64,000 nucleotides of DNA, from the NCBI RefSeq assembly GCF_025699485.1, contig NZ_JANUXN010000001.1:1-64000 (forward strand), written 5' to 3'. The stretch comes from Thauera carbonicopians. GTDB taxonomy: Bacteria > Pseudomonadota > Gammaproteobacteria > Burkholderiales > Rhodocyclaceae. Both the position numbers and the translations under genes were made by a program. A model generated the notes under the pieces. It saw nothing but the letters and a program-made list of their open reading frames with translations, did no database searches and was not told the DNA's origin. Below, piece by piece: positions 43,381-54,413 of the stretch (position 1 is its first letter; the number at the start of each line of letters is the position of its first letter).

Positions 43381-43651
43381 TTTTCAGTTCCTGCGTCGCC
43401 ACGGGTGACTGGCCGGGCCGGATTGCTGCGTTGCGGCAGTTTGCCCGGCTATCGGTTTTGGCGCTATACTCTCAAGGCTTTGATGGATGGCTTTCGTCCG
43501 CTCGCGTCTTCCGGCGCGTTGCGGGGTGTGCGGAAACATCCTGAGGTTGTGATCAGCGGCGTGTTCCGGACAGGGGCGATGGGTTGATGGGCGTTAGGCC
43601 CATTTTTTATTTGTGCGCGGCAATCCGAAGGCAGCGCAGCGGAAGACAGGT
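43381..43651 (+). promoter_or_regulatory. rimP operon leader with terminator-like attenuator
   Basis: The 271-base gap before rimP has no gene. At 43587-43592 / 43598-43603 ATGGGC pairs with GCCCAT around a five-base loop and runs into TTTTTT (43603-43608), a compact intrinsic terminator only 43 bases before the rimP ATG. Such a hairpin in this leader is the natural site for NusA-dependent autoregulation of rimP-nusA-infB. The promoter should lie upstream; a TATACT at 43464-43469 (in GCGCTATACTCTC) is a candidate -10. Confidence 0.6.
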
Positions 43652-44086
43652 ATGCGAGCAGGAATCGAGAATCTGATCGAACAGGTGGTGACCGGCCTCG
43701 GCTATGAACTCGTCGATATCGAGTTCTCGCCGCGCGGGCGTCTGCTGCGTGTCTTCCTCGACATCGAGCGCGGCATCACCGTCGATGACTGCGCCACGGT
43801 GAGCAACCAGCTGCAGCGCGTGTTCGAGGTCGAGAACATCGACTACGACCGGCTCGAAGTGTCGTCGCCCGGCCTGGATCGTCCGCTGAAGAAGCTGGCC
43901 GATTTCGAGCGCTTCGCCGGCCAGGAAGCGCAGATCCGGCTGTCGCTGCCGATCGACAACCAACGTAATTTTGCCGGCGTGCTCGGCGGTGTGCGCGATG
44001 GCGCCGTGGTGCTCACGACCGAGAAGGGCGAGCAGTCGCTGCCTTTCGAGGACATCGAGAAAGCACGTCTTGTACCCAAATTCTGA
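43652..44086 (+). CDS. rimP: Ribosome maturation factor RimP
   Basis: 144 residues. N-terminal alpha/beta domain with GYELVDIEFSPRGRLLRVFLD and VSNQLQRVFEVE, and the conserved VSSPGLDRPLK segment, followed by a small SH3-like barrel. RimP assists 30S subunit maturation. ATG 43652 is chosen because GGAAGACAGG lies just before it and it begins at the conserved part. First gene of the operon; nusA starts 27 bases later. Confidence 0.95.
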   Translation: MRAGIENLIEQVVTGLGYELVDIEFSPRGRLLRVFLDIERGITVDDCATVSNQLQRVFEVENIDYDRLEVSSPGLDRPLKKLADFERFAGQEAQIRLSLPIDNQRNFAGVLGGVRDGAVVLTTEKGEQSLPFEDIEKARLVPKF

Positions 44087-44113
44087 GACTGTGGATGTGG
44101 AGGTTTTCCTGAA

Positions 44114-45589
44114 ATGAGCCGCGAGATCCTGCTGCTTGTTGATGCATTGGCGCGTGAGAAGAACGTCGCCAAGGACATCGTTTTCGCCGCGCTGGAGTCC
44201 GCGCTGGCCTCCGCAACCAAGAAGCGCATCCATGACGACGCCGATGTGGTGGTGTCGATCGACCGCGAGACGGGCGACTACACCTCGTGCCGCCGCTGGG
44301 TGGTCATGCTCGACGAGGAAGTCACCAACGACGAAGCCGAGATGGGCATCATCGATGCGCGCGACATCCGCGCCGATGTGCAGCTCGGCGAGTACATCGA
44401 GGAAGAGCTCGAACCGATCGACTTCGGCCGCATCGGTGCGCAGGCCGCCAAGCAGGTCATCCTGCAGAAGATCCGCGACGCCGAGCGCGAGCAGGTGCTG
44501 AACGACTTCCTCGAGCGCAAGGAATTCCTCGTTTCCGGCGCGATCAAGCGCATGGAGCGCGGCAACGCGATCATCGAAGTCGGCCGCATGGAAGCCGTGC
44601 TGCCGCGCGACCAGCAGATCCCGCGCGAGAACCTGCGCGTCGGCGACCGCGTCAAGGCCTTCCTGCTGCGCATCGACCGCGGCGCCCGCGGCCCGCAACT
44701 GATCCTGTCGCGCACCGCGCCCGAGTTCCTGATGAAGCTGTTCGAGCTCGAAGTCCCTGAGATCGAGGACGGCCTGCTCGAGATCAAGGCCTGCGCCCGC
44801 GACCCCGGCCTGCGCGCCAAGATCGCGGTGAAGTCGAACGACCCGCGCATCGACCCGATCGGCACCTGCGTCGGCCTGCGCGGCTCGCGCGTCACCGCGG
44901 TGCGCAACGAGATCGGCGGCGAGCAGATCGACATCATCGTGTGGGCACCCGATCCGGCCCAGTTCGTCGTCGCTGCGCTGCAGCCGGCCGAAGTGGTGTC
45001 CATCGTCGTCGACGAGGAAGCCCACGCGATGGACGTGGTGGTGGACGAGAACAACCTCGCCATCGCCATCGGCCGCAACGGCCAGAACGTCAAGCTCGCT
45101 TCCGAGCTCACCGCCTGGACGATCAACCTGATGAGCGAACAGGAGTCGGCCGAGAAGACCGCGCAGGAGCAGCAGGGCCTGCGCGCGCTGTTCATGGAAA
45201 AGCTGGACGTCGACGAGGAGATCGCCGACATCCTGATCGAGGAGGGGTTCTCCTCCCTGGAAGAAATCGCCTACGTGCCGTTGGCCGAGATGCTCGAGAT
45301 CGAAGCCTTCGATGAAGAGACGGTCAATGAGCTGCGCAACCGCGCACGCAACGTGTTGCTGACCGAGGCGATCGTGACCGAAGAGCAGCTGGAGAACGTC
45401 TCCGACGATCTGCTCAATCTCGACGGCATGGAGAAGTCCCTTGCCGCCAAACTGGCCCAGCAGGGTGTGCGCACCCGTGACGACCTCGCCGACCTCGCGG
45501 TCGACGAACTGGTCGAAATGGCCGGGATCGACGAAGAAAGAGCCAAGGCGCTGATTTCCGTTGCGCGCGCCCATTGGTTCCAGGAATGA
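44114..45589 (+). CDS. nusA: Transcription termination/antitermination factor NusA
   Basis: 491 residues: N-terminal RNA-polymerase-binding domain (1-135), S1 domain (about 135-200), two KH domains (with [24 protein letters not shown] and [14 protein letters not shown]), and two acidic C-terminal repeats of about 65 residues each, as in proteobacterial NusA. It controls pausing, termination and antitermination. AGGTTTTCCTGA precedes the ATG with a weak Shine-Dalgarno. Spaced 13 bases from infB. Confidence 0.98.
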   Translation: MSREILLLVDALAREKNVAKDIVFAALESALASATKKRIHDDADVVVSIDRETGDYTSCRRWVVMLDEEVTNDEAEMGIIDARDIRADVQLGEYIEEELEPIDFGRIGAQAAKQVILQKIRDAEREQVLNDFLERKEFLVSGAIKRMERGNAIIEVGRMEAVLPRDQQIPRENLRVGDRVKAFLLRIDRGARGPQLILSRTAPEFLMKLFELEVPEIEDGLLEIKACARDPGLRAKIAVKSNDPRIDPIGTCVGLRGSRVTAVRNEIGGEQIDIIVWAPDPAQFVVAALQPAEVVSIVVDEEAHAMDVVVDENNLAIAIGRNGQNVKLASELTAWTINLMSEQESAEKTAQEQQGLRALFMEKLDVDEEIADILIEEGFSSLEEIAYVPLAEMLEIEAFDEETVNELRNRARNVLLTEAIVTEEQLENVSDDLLNLDGMEKSLAAKLAQQGVRTRDDLADLAVDELVEMAGIDEERAKALISVARAHWFQE

Positions 45590-45602
45590 TGGGAGGGCAG
45601 TA

Positions 45603-48467
45603 ATGGAAAACATGAGCGTGACCCAGTTTGCCGGCGAACTGAAGATGCCGGCCGCGGCGCTGCTCGAGCAGTTGAAGCGTGCCGGTGTGGAAAAATCCGG
45701 CGCGGCCGACCTGCTCACCGAACAGGACAAGGCGCGTCTGCTCGAATACCTGCGCCGTGCGCATGGCGACACCGAGCCCAAGGGCAAGATCACCCTGACC
45801 CGCAAGCAGACGACCGAGATTCGCGCCACCGATTCGACCGGCCGTGCGCGTACCGTGCAGGTCGAAGTCCGCAAGAAGCGGACCTTCGTCAAGCGTGACG
45901 AGGTCGCCGCGGATGCCCAGGCGGCTGCCGCTCCGGCACCGGAAGCGCTGGAAGAAGTGCCGCTGGCCGATCTGCCGCCCGTGCAGGCCGAAGCACCGGC
46001 GCCCGAGCCGGTGTTCGAAGCTGCCGCGCCGGTGGAAGCGGCCGCGGCGGAGCCCGTGCCGGCTGAAGCCGAAGCCCCGGTGGCGGAACAGCCCGCGGTG
46101 GCCGAGCCGCCTGCTCCGGAGCCCGCTCCGGCTGCCCAGCCCGAACCCGTCGTGGCCGAGGCGGTGCCCGAATCCGCTCCGGCGACCGAGCCGGCGGCAC
46201 CGGCACCGACGAAAACCACCACCACGCTGGTGCGCTCCAAGCCGCTGCCGCTCAACGAGATCCTCAGCGACGAGGAAATCGCCGCACGCAAGCGCGACGA
46301 AGAGCGCCTGCGTGCGCTGCGGGAGCGCCAGGCCGCCGATCTTCGTGCCCGCCAGGAGCGCGAAGCCGCAGCACGCGCCGCCGCCGATGCGCGCCGTGCC
46401 GAGGAAGAGGCGCGTGTCGCTGCCGCATTGAAGAAGCAGGAAGAGCCGGCCAAGCCCGCTGCGGCCAAGCCGGGCAGCGGCACCCTGCACCGTCCGGCCA
46501 AGGCCGACGACAAGCCGGGTGCCAAGGATGCCAAGCGCGGTGCGCCTGGCCGCGATGCTGCCGATGGCGGCAAGCGCCGCGGCGGCCTGAAGACCCGCGG
46601 CGAAGTGGGCGCGGGCGGCAACAACTGGCGCGGCGCCGGCAAGGGCGGCGGCCGCCATGGCCGCCACCAGAGCGACGAACGCAGCAACTTCCAGGCGCCG
46701 AGCGAGCCGATTGTGCGTGAAGTGCACGTGCCCGAGACCATCACCGTGGCCGATCTCGCCCACAAGATGGCGGTGAAGGCCACCGAAGTGATCAAGGTGC
46801 TGATGAAGATGGGCACCATGGTCACGATCAACCAGGTGCTCGACCAGGACACGGCGATGATCATCGTCGAGGAAATGGGCCACACCGCGCTGGCGGCCAA
46901 GCTGGACGATCCGGACGCCTTCCTCGACGAGCACGACGAGCACAAGGACGTCGAGCTGCTGCCGCGTGCGCCGGTGGTCACGGTCATGGGCCACGTCGAC
47001 CACGGCAAGACCTCGCTGCTCGACTACATCCGCCGCGCCAAGGTGGCGTCGGGCGAATTCGGCGGCATCACCCAGCACATCGGCGCCTATCACGTCGAGA
47101 CTTCGCGTGGCGTCGTCACCTTCCTCGACACACCGGGCCACGAGGCCTTCACGGCGATGCGTGCGCGGGGTGCGAAGGCGACCGACATCGTCATCCTGGT
47201 GGTGGCGGCGGACGACGGCGTGATGCCGCAGACGCGTGAAGCCATCCACCACGCCCAGGCCGCCGGCGTGCCGCTGGTGGTGGCGATCAACAAGATCGAC
47301 AAGCCCGAAGCCAACCCCGAGCGGGTCAAGCAGGAACTGATCGCCGAGAGCGTGGTGCCGGAAGAGTACGGCGGCGACGTGATCTTCGTGCCGGTGTCGG
47401 CGAAGAAGGGCACCGGCGTCGATGAACTGCTCGAAGCCGTGCTGCTGCAGGCCGAAGTGCTGGAGCTGACCGCGCCGGTCGATGCACCGGCCAAGGGCCT
47501 GATCATCGAAGCCCGCCTCGACAAGGGGCGCGGTCCGGTGGCTTCGCTGCTGGTGCAGTCCGGCACCCTGCGCAAGGGCGACGTGCTGCTGGCCGGTGCC
47601 ACTTTCGGCCGCATCCGCGCGATGCTGGACGAGAACGGCAAGCAGATCGAGGAAGCCGGGCCGTCGATTCCGGTCGAGATCCTCGGCCTGTCGGACGTGC
47701 CGTCCGCCGGCGACGAGGCGATCGCGCTGGCCGACGAGCGCAAGGCGCGCGAGATCGCGCTGTTCCGCCAGGGCAAGTTCCGCGACGTCAAGCTGGCCAA
47801 GCAACAGGCCGCCAAGCTCGAAACCCTGATGGAGCAGATGGCCGAAGGCGAGGTCAAGAGCCTGCCGCTGATCATCAAGGCCGACGTGCAGGGTTCGCAG
47901 GAAGCGCTGGTGCAATCGTTGCAGAAGCTCTCCACCGACGAAGTGCGGGTCAACGTCATTCACGCCGCGGTGGGCGCGATCTCCGAATCCGACGTCAACC
48001 TGGCGCAGGCTTCGGGCGCGGTCATCCTCGGCTTCAGCATCCGTGCCGATGCCGGCGCGCGCAAGCTGGCCGAGACCTTCGGCGTCGATATCCGCTACTA
48101 CAACATCATCTACGACGCCGTCGATGAGGTGAAGGCGGCACTGTCCGGCATGCTGGCGCCCGAGAAGCGCGAGGAAGTCATCGGCATGGTCGAGATCCGC
48201 CAGGTGTTCACGATCTCCAGGGTCGGTTCGATCGCCGGCTGCTACGTGCTCGAAGGCGTGGTCAGGCGTGGTTCGCACGTTCGCCTGCTGCGCAACCACA
48301 CGGTGTTGTGGACCGGCGAGCTCGAATCGCTCAAGCGCTTCAAGGACGACGTCAAGGAAGTCAAGTTCGGCTACGAGTGCGGCCTGCAGCTCAAGAACTA
48401 CAACGACATCCAGGAAGGCGACCAGCTCGAGGTGTTCGAGATCAAGGAAGTGGCGAGGACGCTGTAA
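45603..48467 (+). CDS. infB: Translation initiation factor IF-2
   Basis: 954 residues. N-terminal IF2-N helix ([20 protein letters not shown]), a long Ala/Pro/Glu-rich linker (about 105-205), a second IF2-N-like helix (about 375), then the G domain with GHVDHGKTS near 462, DTPGHEAF and NKID, and C-terminal domains II-IV that bind fMet-tRNA. GGGAGGG precedes ATG 45603. Long reading frames on the other strand here are codon-bias shadows. The operon continues with rbfA four bases later. Confidence 0.98.
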   Translation: MENMSVTQFAGELKMPAAALLEQLKRAGVEKSGAADLLTEQDKARLLEYLRRAHGDTEPKGKITLTRKQTTEIRATDSTGRARTVQVEVRKKRTFVKRDEVAADAQAAAAPAPEALEEVPLADLPPVQAEAPAPEPVFEAAAPVEAAAAEPVPAEAEAPVAEQPAVAEPPAPEPAPAAQPEPVVAEAVPESAPATEPAAPAPTKTTTTLVRSKPLPLNEILSDEEIAARKRDEERLRALRERQAADLRARQEREAAARAAADARRAEEEARVAAALKKQEEPAKPAAAKPGSGTLHRPAKADDKPGAKDAKRGAPGRDAADGGKRRGGLKTRGEVGAGGNNWRGAGKGGGRHGRHQSDERSNFQAPSEPIVREVHVPETITVADLAHKMAVKATEVIKVLMKMGTMVTINQVLDQDTAMIIVEEMGHTALAAKLDDPDAFLDEHDEHKDVELLPRAPVVTVMGHVDHGKTSLLDYIRRAKVASGEFGGITQHIGAYHVETSRGVVTFLDTPGHEAFTAMRARGAKATDIVILVVAADDGVMPQTREAIHHAQAAGVPLVVAINKIDKPEANPERVKQELIAESVVPEEYGGDVIFVPVSAKKGTGVDELLEAVLLQAEVLELTAPVDAPAKGLIIEARLDKGRGPVASLLVQSGTLRKGDVLLAGATFGRIRAMLDENGKQIEEAGPSIPVEILGLSDVPSAGDEAIALADERKAREIALFRQGKFRDVKLAKQQAAKLETLMEQMAEGEVKSLPLIIKADVQGSQEALVQSLQKLSTDEVRVNVIHAAVGAISESDVNLAQASGAVILGFSIRADAGARKLAETFGVDIRYYNIIYDAVDEVKAALSGMLAPEKREEVIGMVEIRQVFTISRVGSIAGCYVLEGVVRRGSHVRLLRNHTVLWTGELESLKRFKDDVKEVKFGYECGLQLKNYNDIQEGDQLEVFEIKEVARTL

Positions 48468-48470
48468 GCG

Positions 48471-48917
48471 ATGCCGAAGGAGTATTCCCGCAGCCAGCGC
48501 GTGGTGGAGCAGATCCGCCGCGAGCTGGCCGAGCTGATCCGGCTCGAAGTCAAGGATCCGCGCGTCGGCTTCATCACGTTGACCGACGTCGAGATCACGC
48601 CCGACTACGCCCACGCCAAGGTGTTCTTCACCTCGATGACGGGCGAGGCGGACGTGCCTGAAATCCTCAAGGGCCTGCGCCGGGCCGGCGGCTTCCTGCG
48701 CCGCGAGCTCGGCCGCCGCATCCGCATCCACACCATTCCCGAATTGCATTTCCACTACGACCGTTCGGTGGAGGAAGGCTCGCGCCTGTCCCGCCTGATC
48801 GACGAAGTGGTGCGCGAGGACGAAGCGCGCAGCCAGGACGGCGACAAAGGCCAGGACGGCGGTGACGGTACGGACGGCAGCCGCGCCGCGGACGATGACG
48901 GCAAGGCCGGCGCCTGA
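48471..48917 (+). CDS. rbfA: Ribosome-binding factor A
   Basis: 148 residues. KH-like fold with [47 protein letters not shown] (start [14 protein letters not shown]) and the [14 protein letters not shown] segment. It assists late 30S assembly and cold adaptation. The last ~25 residues are a Gly/Asp-rich low-complexity tail ([14 protein letters not shown]), longer than in E. coli. TruB begins at the next codon boundary (ATG two bases after the stop). Confidence 0.95.
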   Translation: MPKEYSRSQRVVEQIRRELAELIRLEVKDPRVGFITLTDVEITPDYAHAKVFFTSMTGEADVPEILKGLRRAGGFLRRELGRRIRIHTIPELHFHYDRSVEEGSRLSRLIDEVVREDEARSQDGDKGQDGGDGTDGSRAADDDGKAGA

Positions 48918-48918
48918 G

Positions 48919-49881
48919 ATGCAGGAGCTTGCGGCGCGTCCGCGCCGCCCGAAGCAGGTGCAGCGCAAGATCGTCCGCGCCATCGTCGATGGCGTGCTGC
49001 TGCTCGACAAGCCGCAGGGCATGAGCTCGAACGGGGCGCTGCAGACGGCGCGCCGCCTGCTCAATGCCGCCAAGGCCGGCCATACCGGCACGCTCGACCC
49101 GATGGCCAGCGGCCTGCTGCCGCTGACCTTCGGCGAGGCGACCAAGTTCTCGCAGATGCTGCTCGACGCCGACAAGACCTACGAAGCCGTTGTCCAGCTG
49201 GGCATCGAGACCGACAGCGGCGACGCCGAAGGGGCGGTGCTGGCGAGCCGGCCGGTGGCCGTCGAGCGGGCGCAGCTCGACGCCGTGCTCGAGAACTTCC
49301 GCGGCGACATCGAGCAGGTGCCGCCGATGTATTCGGCGCTGAAGCGCGACGGCAAGGCCTTGTACGAATATGCGCGGGCGGGGATCGAGATCGAACGCGA
49401 AGCGCGCAAGGTGCGAGTCCATGCGCTCGAACTGCTCGATTTCGCCGATACCCGCTTCAGCATCCGCGTGGCCTGCAGCAAGGGCACCTACATCCGCAGC
49501 CTGGCGATGGACATCGGTTCAGCGCTGGGTTGCGGTGCGCATCTGTGCGCCCTGCGTCGCACCCGCATCGGCGCCTTCGACGTCGCCGATGCGCTGACGC
49601 TGGACGCGCTGGAAGCGCAGCCGGCCGAAGTCCGTGCCGGCCTGCTGGCACCGGCCGATACGCTGGTGGCCGCATATCCGGCCTGCCATCTCGACGCCGA
49701 ACAGGCATGCGGGCTGCTGCAGGGCAGGGTGCTGGTGCTGGGTGAGACCGGCGCCGAAGGGCTCGTCCGCGTCTACGGCCCGCAGGGCTTCATCGGCCTG
49801 GGGCAGTGGCAGCAGGGCGGCAAGCTGGCGGCACGCCGGCTGATCGCCACCGGGGCGGATGCGCCTGGCGCATCCGCATGA
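48919..49881 (+). CDS. truB: tRNA pseudouridine55 synthase TruB
   Basis: 320 residues. [14 protein letters not shown], catalytic-Asp motif [14 protein letters not shown] and TKFSQ are the TruB signatures; [13 protein letters not shown] is in the second half and a PUA-like C-terminal domain closes the protein. It makes pseudouridine 55 in the T-loop of tRNAs. An N-terminal ~20-residue basic extension precedes the core. ATG 48919 is one base after the rbfA stop. Confidence 0.96.
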   Translation: MQELAARPRRPKQVQRKIVRAIVDGVLLLDKPQGMSSNGALQTARRLLNAAKAGHTGTLDPMASGLLPLTFGEATKFSQMLLDADKTYEAVVQLGIETDSGDAEGAVLASRPVAVERAQLDAVLENFRGDIEQVPPMYSALKRDGKALYEYARAGIEIEREARKVRVHALELLDFADTRFSIRVACSKGTYIRSLAMDIGSALGCGAHLCALRRTRIGAFDVADALTLDALEAQPAEVRAGLLAPADTLVAAYPACHLDAEQACGLLQGRVLVLGETGAEGLVRVYGPQGFIGLGQWQQGGKLAARRLIATGADAPGASA

Positions 49882-49888
49882 TTATCGA

Positions 49889-49918
49889 TTGAGTTTCTGG
49901 CGCGGCTTTGGGTATAAT
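49889..49918 (+). promoter_or_regulatory. Sigma-70 promoter of rpsO
   Basis: TTGAGT (49889-49894), 18-base spacer, perfect TATAAT (49913-49918). Located between truB and rpsO, 43 bases before the rpsO ATG. It gives rpsO-pnp its own transcription start within the larger operon, as in E. coli. Confidence 0.75.
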
Positions 49919-49960
49919 CCTCCGCTTCTGATTGGCAGAAAAACACGAGTAAAGACACAC

Positions 49961-50230
49961 ATGGCTCTTGATATCGCATCCAAGTCGAAGATCGTCTCCG
50001 ACTTCCAGCGCGCCCAGGGCGACACCGGTTCGCCGGAAGTCCAGGTTGCGCTCCTGACCGCCCGCATCAACGGGCTCGCCCCCCACTTCAAGGCCCACGG
50101 CAAGGATCACCACTCCCGCCGCGGCCTACTGAAGATGGTCAGCCAGCGCCGCAAGCTGCTGGACTACCTGAAGGGCCGCAACGCCGAAAGCTATCGCAAC
50201 CTGATCGAGCGTCTGGGCCTGCGCAAGTAA
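49961..50230 (+). CDS. rpsO: 30S ribosomal protein S15
   Basis: 89 residues, the standard S15 length. [41 protein letters not shown] (core [14 protein letters not shown]) and LDYLKGRN are diagnostic. It binds the central domain of 16S rRNA early in 30S assembly. It has its own promoter (49889-49918) and is followed by the pnp leader hairpin. Confidence 0.98.
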   Translation: MALDIASKSKIVSDFQRAQGDTGSPEVQVALLTARINGLAPHFKAHGKDHHSRRGLLKMVSQRRKLLDYLKGRNAESYRNLIERLGLRK

Positions 50231-50277
50231 TTGCGTCCATGACCAGCCCGACACCGCCCGCCAGGGCGAGGTAAGCG

Positions 50278-50317
50278 ACAAAGCCGGTGCGTGCCTCCGC
50301 GGCACCGCCGGCTTTGT
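50278..50317 (+). promoter_or_regulatory. pnp leader hairpin (candidate RNase III processing site)
   Basis: ACAAAGCCGG (50278-50287) pairs perfectly with CCGGCTTTGT (50308-50317); the loop contains a second short stem. In E. coli the rpsO-pnp space carries a long hairpin cut by RNase III that starts PNPase autoregulation; position and form match here. GTGCCG and no T-run follow, so it is not a strong terminator. Confidence 0.55.
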
Positions 50318-50422
50318 GCCGTTTGCGGCACCGCAAACACCGGCTGGTTCTCCCGCGGCAGGATGCTTCCATCCTGCCGCCCGCAGTTGTGGTTCGCTGC
50401 ATTCATCGTTAAAGGAATTCCC

Positions 50423-52522
<2,100 letters not shown>

Positions 52523-52572
52523 GGACAGGCTGGCGGCGCGCAGCGGATTCCGGTCCGCTGCGGCGCACGTCC

Positions 52573-52608
52573 CAACGAAAAAGGACGCCGTGGCGTCCTT
52601 TTTCGTTG
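52573..52608. terminator. Bidirectional terminator between pnp and dksA
   Basis: Perfect 17-bp stem (52573-52589 / 52592-52608) with a GT loop. The stem begins CAACGAAAAA and ends TTTTTCGTTG, so each strand shows a T-run after the hairpin core. It serves both convergent genes. Confidence 0.9.
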
Positions 52609-52625
52609 TCTGCAGCAGTTGGTGT

Positions 52626-53051
52626 TTACCTGGCGACCTGGCGTTCGCGCATTTCTTCCAGGGTCTTGCAGTCGATGCACAGTGTAGCCGTCGGACGGGC
52701 TTCCAGGCGCTTCAGGCCGATCTCCACGCCGCAACTGTCGCAGTAGCCGTACTCGCCGTCATTGAGTCGCCCGAGCGCCTCGTCGATCTTCTTGATCAGC
52801 TTGCGCTCGCGATCGCGGTTGCGCAGTTCGAGTGCGATGTCGGATTCCTGGCTGGCGCGGTCGTTGGGGTCGGCGAAGACGGTGGCTTCGTCCTGCATCG
52901 TGTGCACGGTGCGTTCGATGTCCTCCATCAATTCACCCTTCAGCGAGCCCAGGATTTCGCGGAAGTGGGCGATCTGCTTCTCGCTCATGTATTCCTCGCC
53001 AGCGGCGGGAACGTAGGGCGGGAATTGCTTGTGCAGGGTATCGTCAGCCAT
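52626..53051 (-). CDS. dksA: RNA polymerase-binding transcription factor DksA
   Basis: 141 residues: N-terminal coiled coil (about 30-95, with DPNDRASQE at its tip, the site that enters the polymerase secondary channel), and a C-terminal zinc finger with CDSC and CIDC. DksA works with ppGpp in the stringent response. ATG 53051 has GGAAG upstream and begins MADDTLHKQF; the upstream in-frame extension is not family-like. Convergent with pnp. Confidence 0.95.
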   Translation of the reverse strand: MADDTLHKQFPPYVPAAGEEYMSEKQIAHFREILGSLKGELMEDIERTVHTMQDEATVFADPNDRASQESDIALELRNRDRERKLIKKIDEALGRLNDGEYGYCDSCGVEIGLKRLEARPTATLCIDCKTLEEMRERQVAR

Positions 53052-53468
53052 GAATCTCAACTTCCGTAGGTTGGTGAATGGTAGAGGCGACTTAATAGCA
53101 GAATCGGGGGGTGGCAGCAAGCCGACCGGCGGCTGCCGGAATGAAGCTGCGCGCGAAGCCGCGATCGCTCCGCACCGTCCGGCGCCGGCGAGGCTTGCAT
53201 GGTGATGAAGGAAGGGCGCAATAGAGGCGCCGAAAAGAAAAAGCCCGGACGCTTGATGGTCCGGGCTGAAATCCACACCTAAGGAGGAGGGTGGAGGAGA
53301 CGGTTCAGATACTAGCTGGATGGATTGTGCGATGCAATAATTCCAAATACAAAAAATTTTATGACCACAGAAGCATTATTTTCATTCGATACGACCTGTG
53401 CGGCCAACTCCTCCCCGGGTAGCCTGCCCGGCTCGGGTTAGGCGATCCCCCCTTCCCGGGCTGCCCCC
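53052..53468. other. 417-base intergenic stretch around the AKR operon terminator
   Basis: No gene seen. It contains the terminator of the aldo/keto reductase transcript (53245-53277), the dksA promoter side, an AT-rich block at about 53331-53390 that contrasts with the GC-rich surroundings, and a strong purine-rich AAGGAGGAGGGTGGAGGAG (53282-53300) that resembles a ribosome site but opens no plausible gene. Confidence 0.5.
53241..53277 (-). terminator. Terminator downstream of the aldo/keto reductase operon
   Basis: 9-bp stem AGCCCGGAC (53252-53260) / GTCCGGGCT (53269-53277). Read on the minus strand it is followed by a T-rich tail (complement of 53241-53251), an intrinsic terminator about 190 bases past the end of the reductase gene. 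Confidence 0.7.
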
Positions 53469-54413
53469 CTACAGCGACTGGATATGCTCGAACATCCTGC
53501 GGCGGCCGGCCTCGTCCGGCAGGCGACCGCTTGCCGCACCGAGGTTGTCGATGACGTTGCGTGCCTGGCTGGTGGCCGGCGTGGCCACCGTGACCGCGGG
53601 ATGGGAGATCACGTACTTCAGGAAGAACTGGCCCCATGAGGCGATGTCGTATTCGGCCGCCCAGTTAGGCAGCGCATGGCCATCCACCTTCTGCCACAGC
53701 CGCGAGCGGCCGAAAGGCTGATAGGCCAGCACGCCGATGCCGCGCTCCTGCGCCAGCGGGAAGATGCGTTCCTCCATCACGCGGTTGTCGATCGCGTAGT
53801 CCACGCCGACGAAGTTCAGCGGCTCGCTGCGCATGATGCGCTCCAGCTCCTCGTACTGGCCCGGGAAGGTGGTCGTCACGCCGATGTAGCGCACGCGCCC
53901 GGCGTCGCGGTATTCCTTGAGCAGGCCGAGCTGGGTGGGCACGTCGCCCAGGTTGTGCACGTTGATCAGATCCATCCGTTCCTTGCCCAGCCGTGCCAGC
54001 GACTGCTCGATCTGGGCGCGGGCGGCGGCCGGATCCGCCTTGCCGCCGCCGCGTCCGGCCACATTGACCTTGGTGGCCCAGAACAGCTTGTGGTTGAGGC
54101 CGGTTTCCTGCGCGATCCTGGCGGCCACTTCCTCGGCTGCGCCGTAGCTGGGGGCGGTATCGAACACCGTGCCGCCCCCGCGCGCGAAGGCTTCCAGCAC
54201 CTCGCGCACGCGCTCGACATTGCCTTCGCCGGCGATCCGGGAGAAGGATGCCGAGCTGCCCAGGCCGACGGCCGGCAACTGCTCGCTGGTGCCGGGAATC
54301 GTCCGCGTGATCAGGCTGCGGCTGTCCTCGGCGGCCATCAGCAGCCGGGGATGGGCTGCCAGGGCCAGGCCCGCAGCGGCGGAAAGCTTGAGGCAGTCTC
54401 GTCGTGTGATCAT
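53469..54413 (-). CDS. Tat-exported aldo/keto reductase
   Basis: 314 residues. The N-terminus MITRRDCLKLSAAAGLALAA is a twin-arginine signal peptide; the mature protein is an aldo/keto-reductase TIM barrel. The catalytic tetrad is visible: Asp and Tyr in VFDTAPSYGA, Lys in LFWATKV, His in INVHNLGD. A periplasmic NAD(P)-independent role or a folded-cofactor export is implied; AKRs usually use NADPH, which is scarce in the periplasm, so the cofactor is a puzzle. AAGGAG lies upstream. The ATG overlaps the stop of the upstream transporter gene (ATGA). Confidence 0.88.
   Translation of the reverse strand: MITRRDCLKLSAAAGLALAAHPRLLMAAEDSRSLITRTIPGTSEQLPAVGLGSSASFSRIAGEGNVERVREVLEAFARGGGTVFDTAPSYGAAEEVAARIAQETGLNHKLFWATKVNVAGRGGGKADPAAARAQIEQSLARLGKERMDLINVHNLGDVPTQLGLLKEYRDAGRVRYIGVTTTFPGQYEELERIMRSEPLNFVGVDYAIDNRVMEERIFPLAQERGIGVLAYQPFGRSRLWQKVDGHALPNWAAEYDIASWGQFFLKYVISHPAVTVATPATSQARNVIDNLGAASGRLPDEAGRRRMFEHIQSL

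Noticed and set aside
43607-47008. Long minus-strand frame across rimP, nusA and infB
   Set aside because: Shadow of three well-supported genes; low-complexity Ser/Ala/Arg composition.
45414-49175. Very long minus-strand frame antisense to infB, rbfA and truB
   Set aside because: It is repetitive and His/Gln/Arg/Leu-rich with no family pattern; the genes on the plus strand are clear.
53390-53468. Possible c-di-GMP (GEMM) riboswitch in the GC-rich segment
   Set aside because: The conserved core motifs of that riboswitch are not present on either strand.
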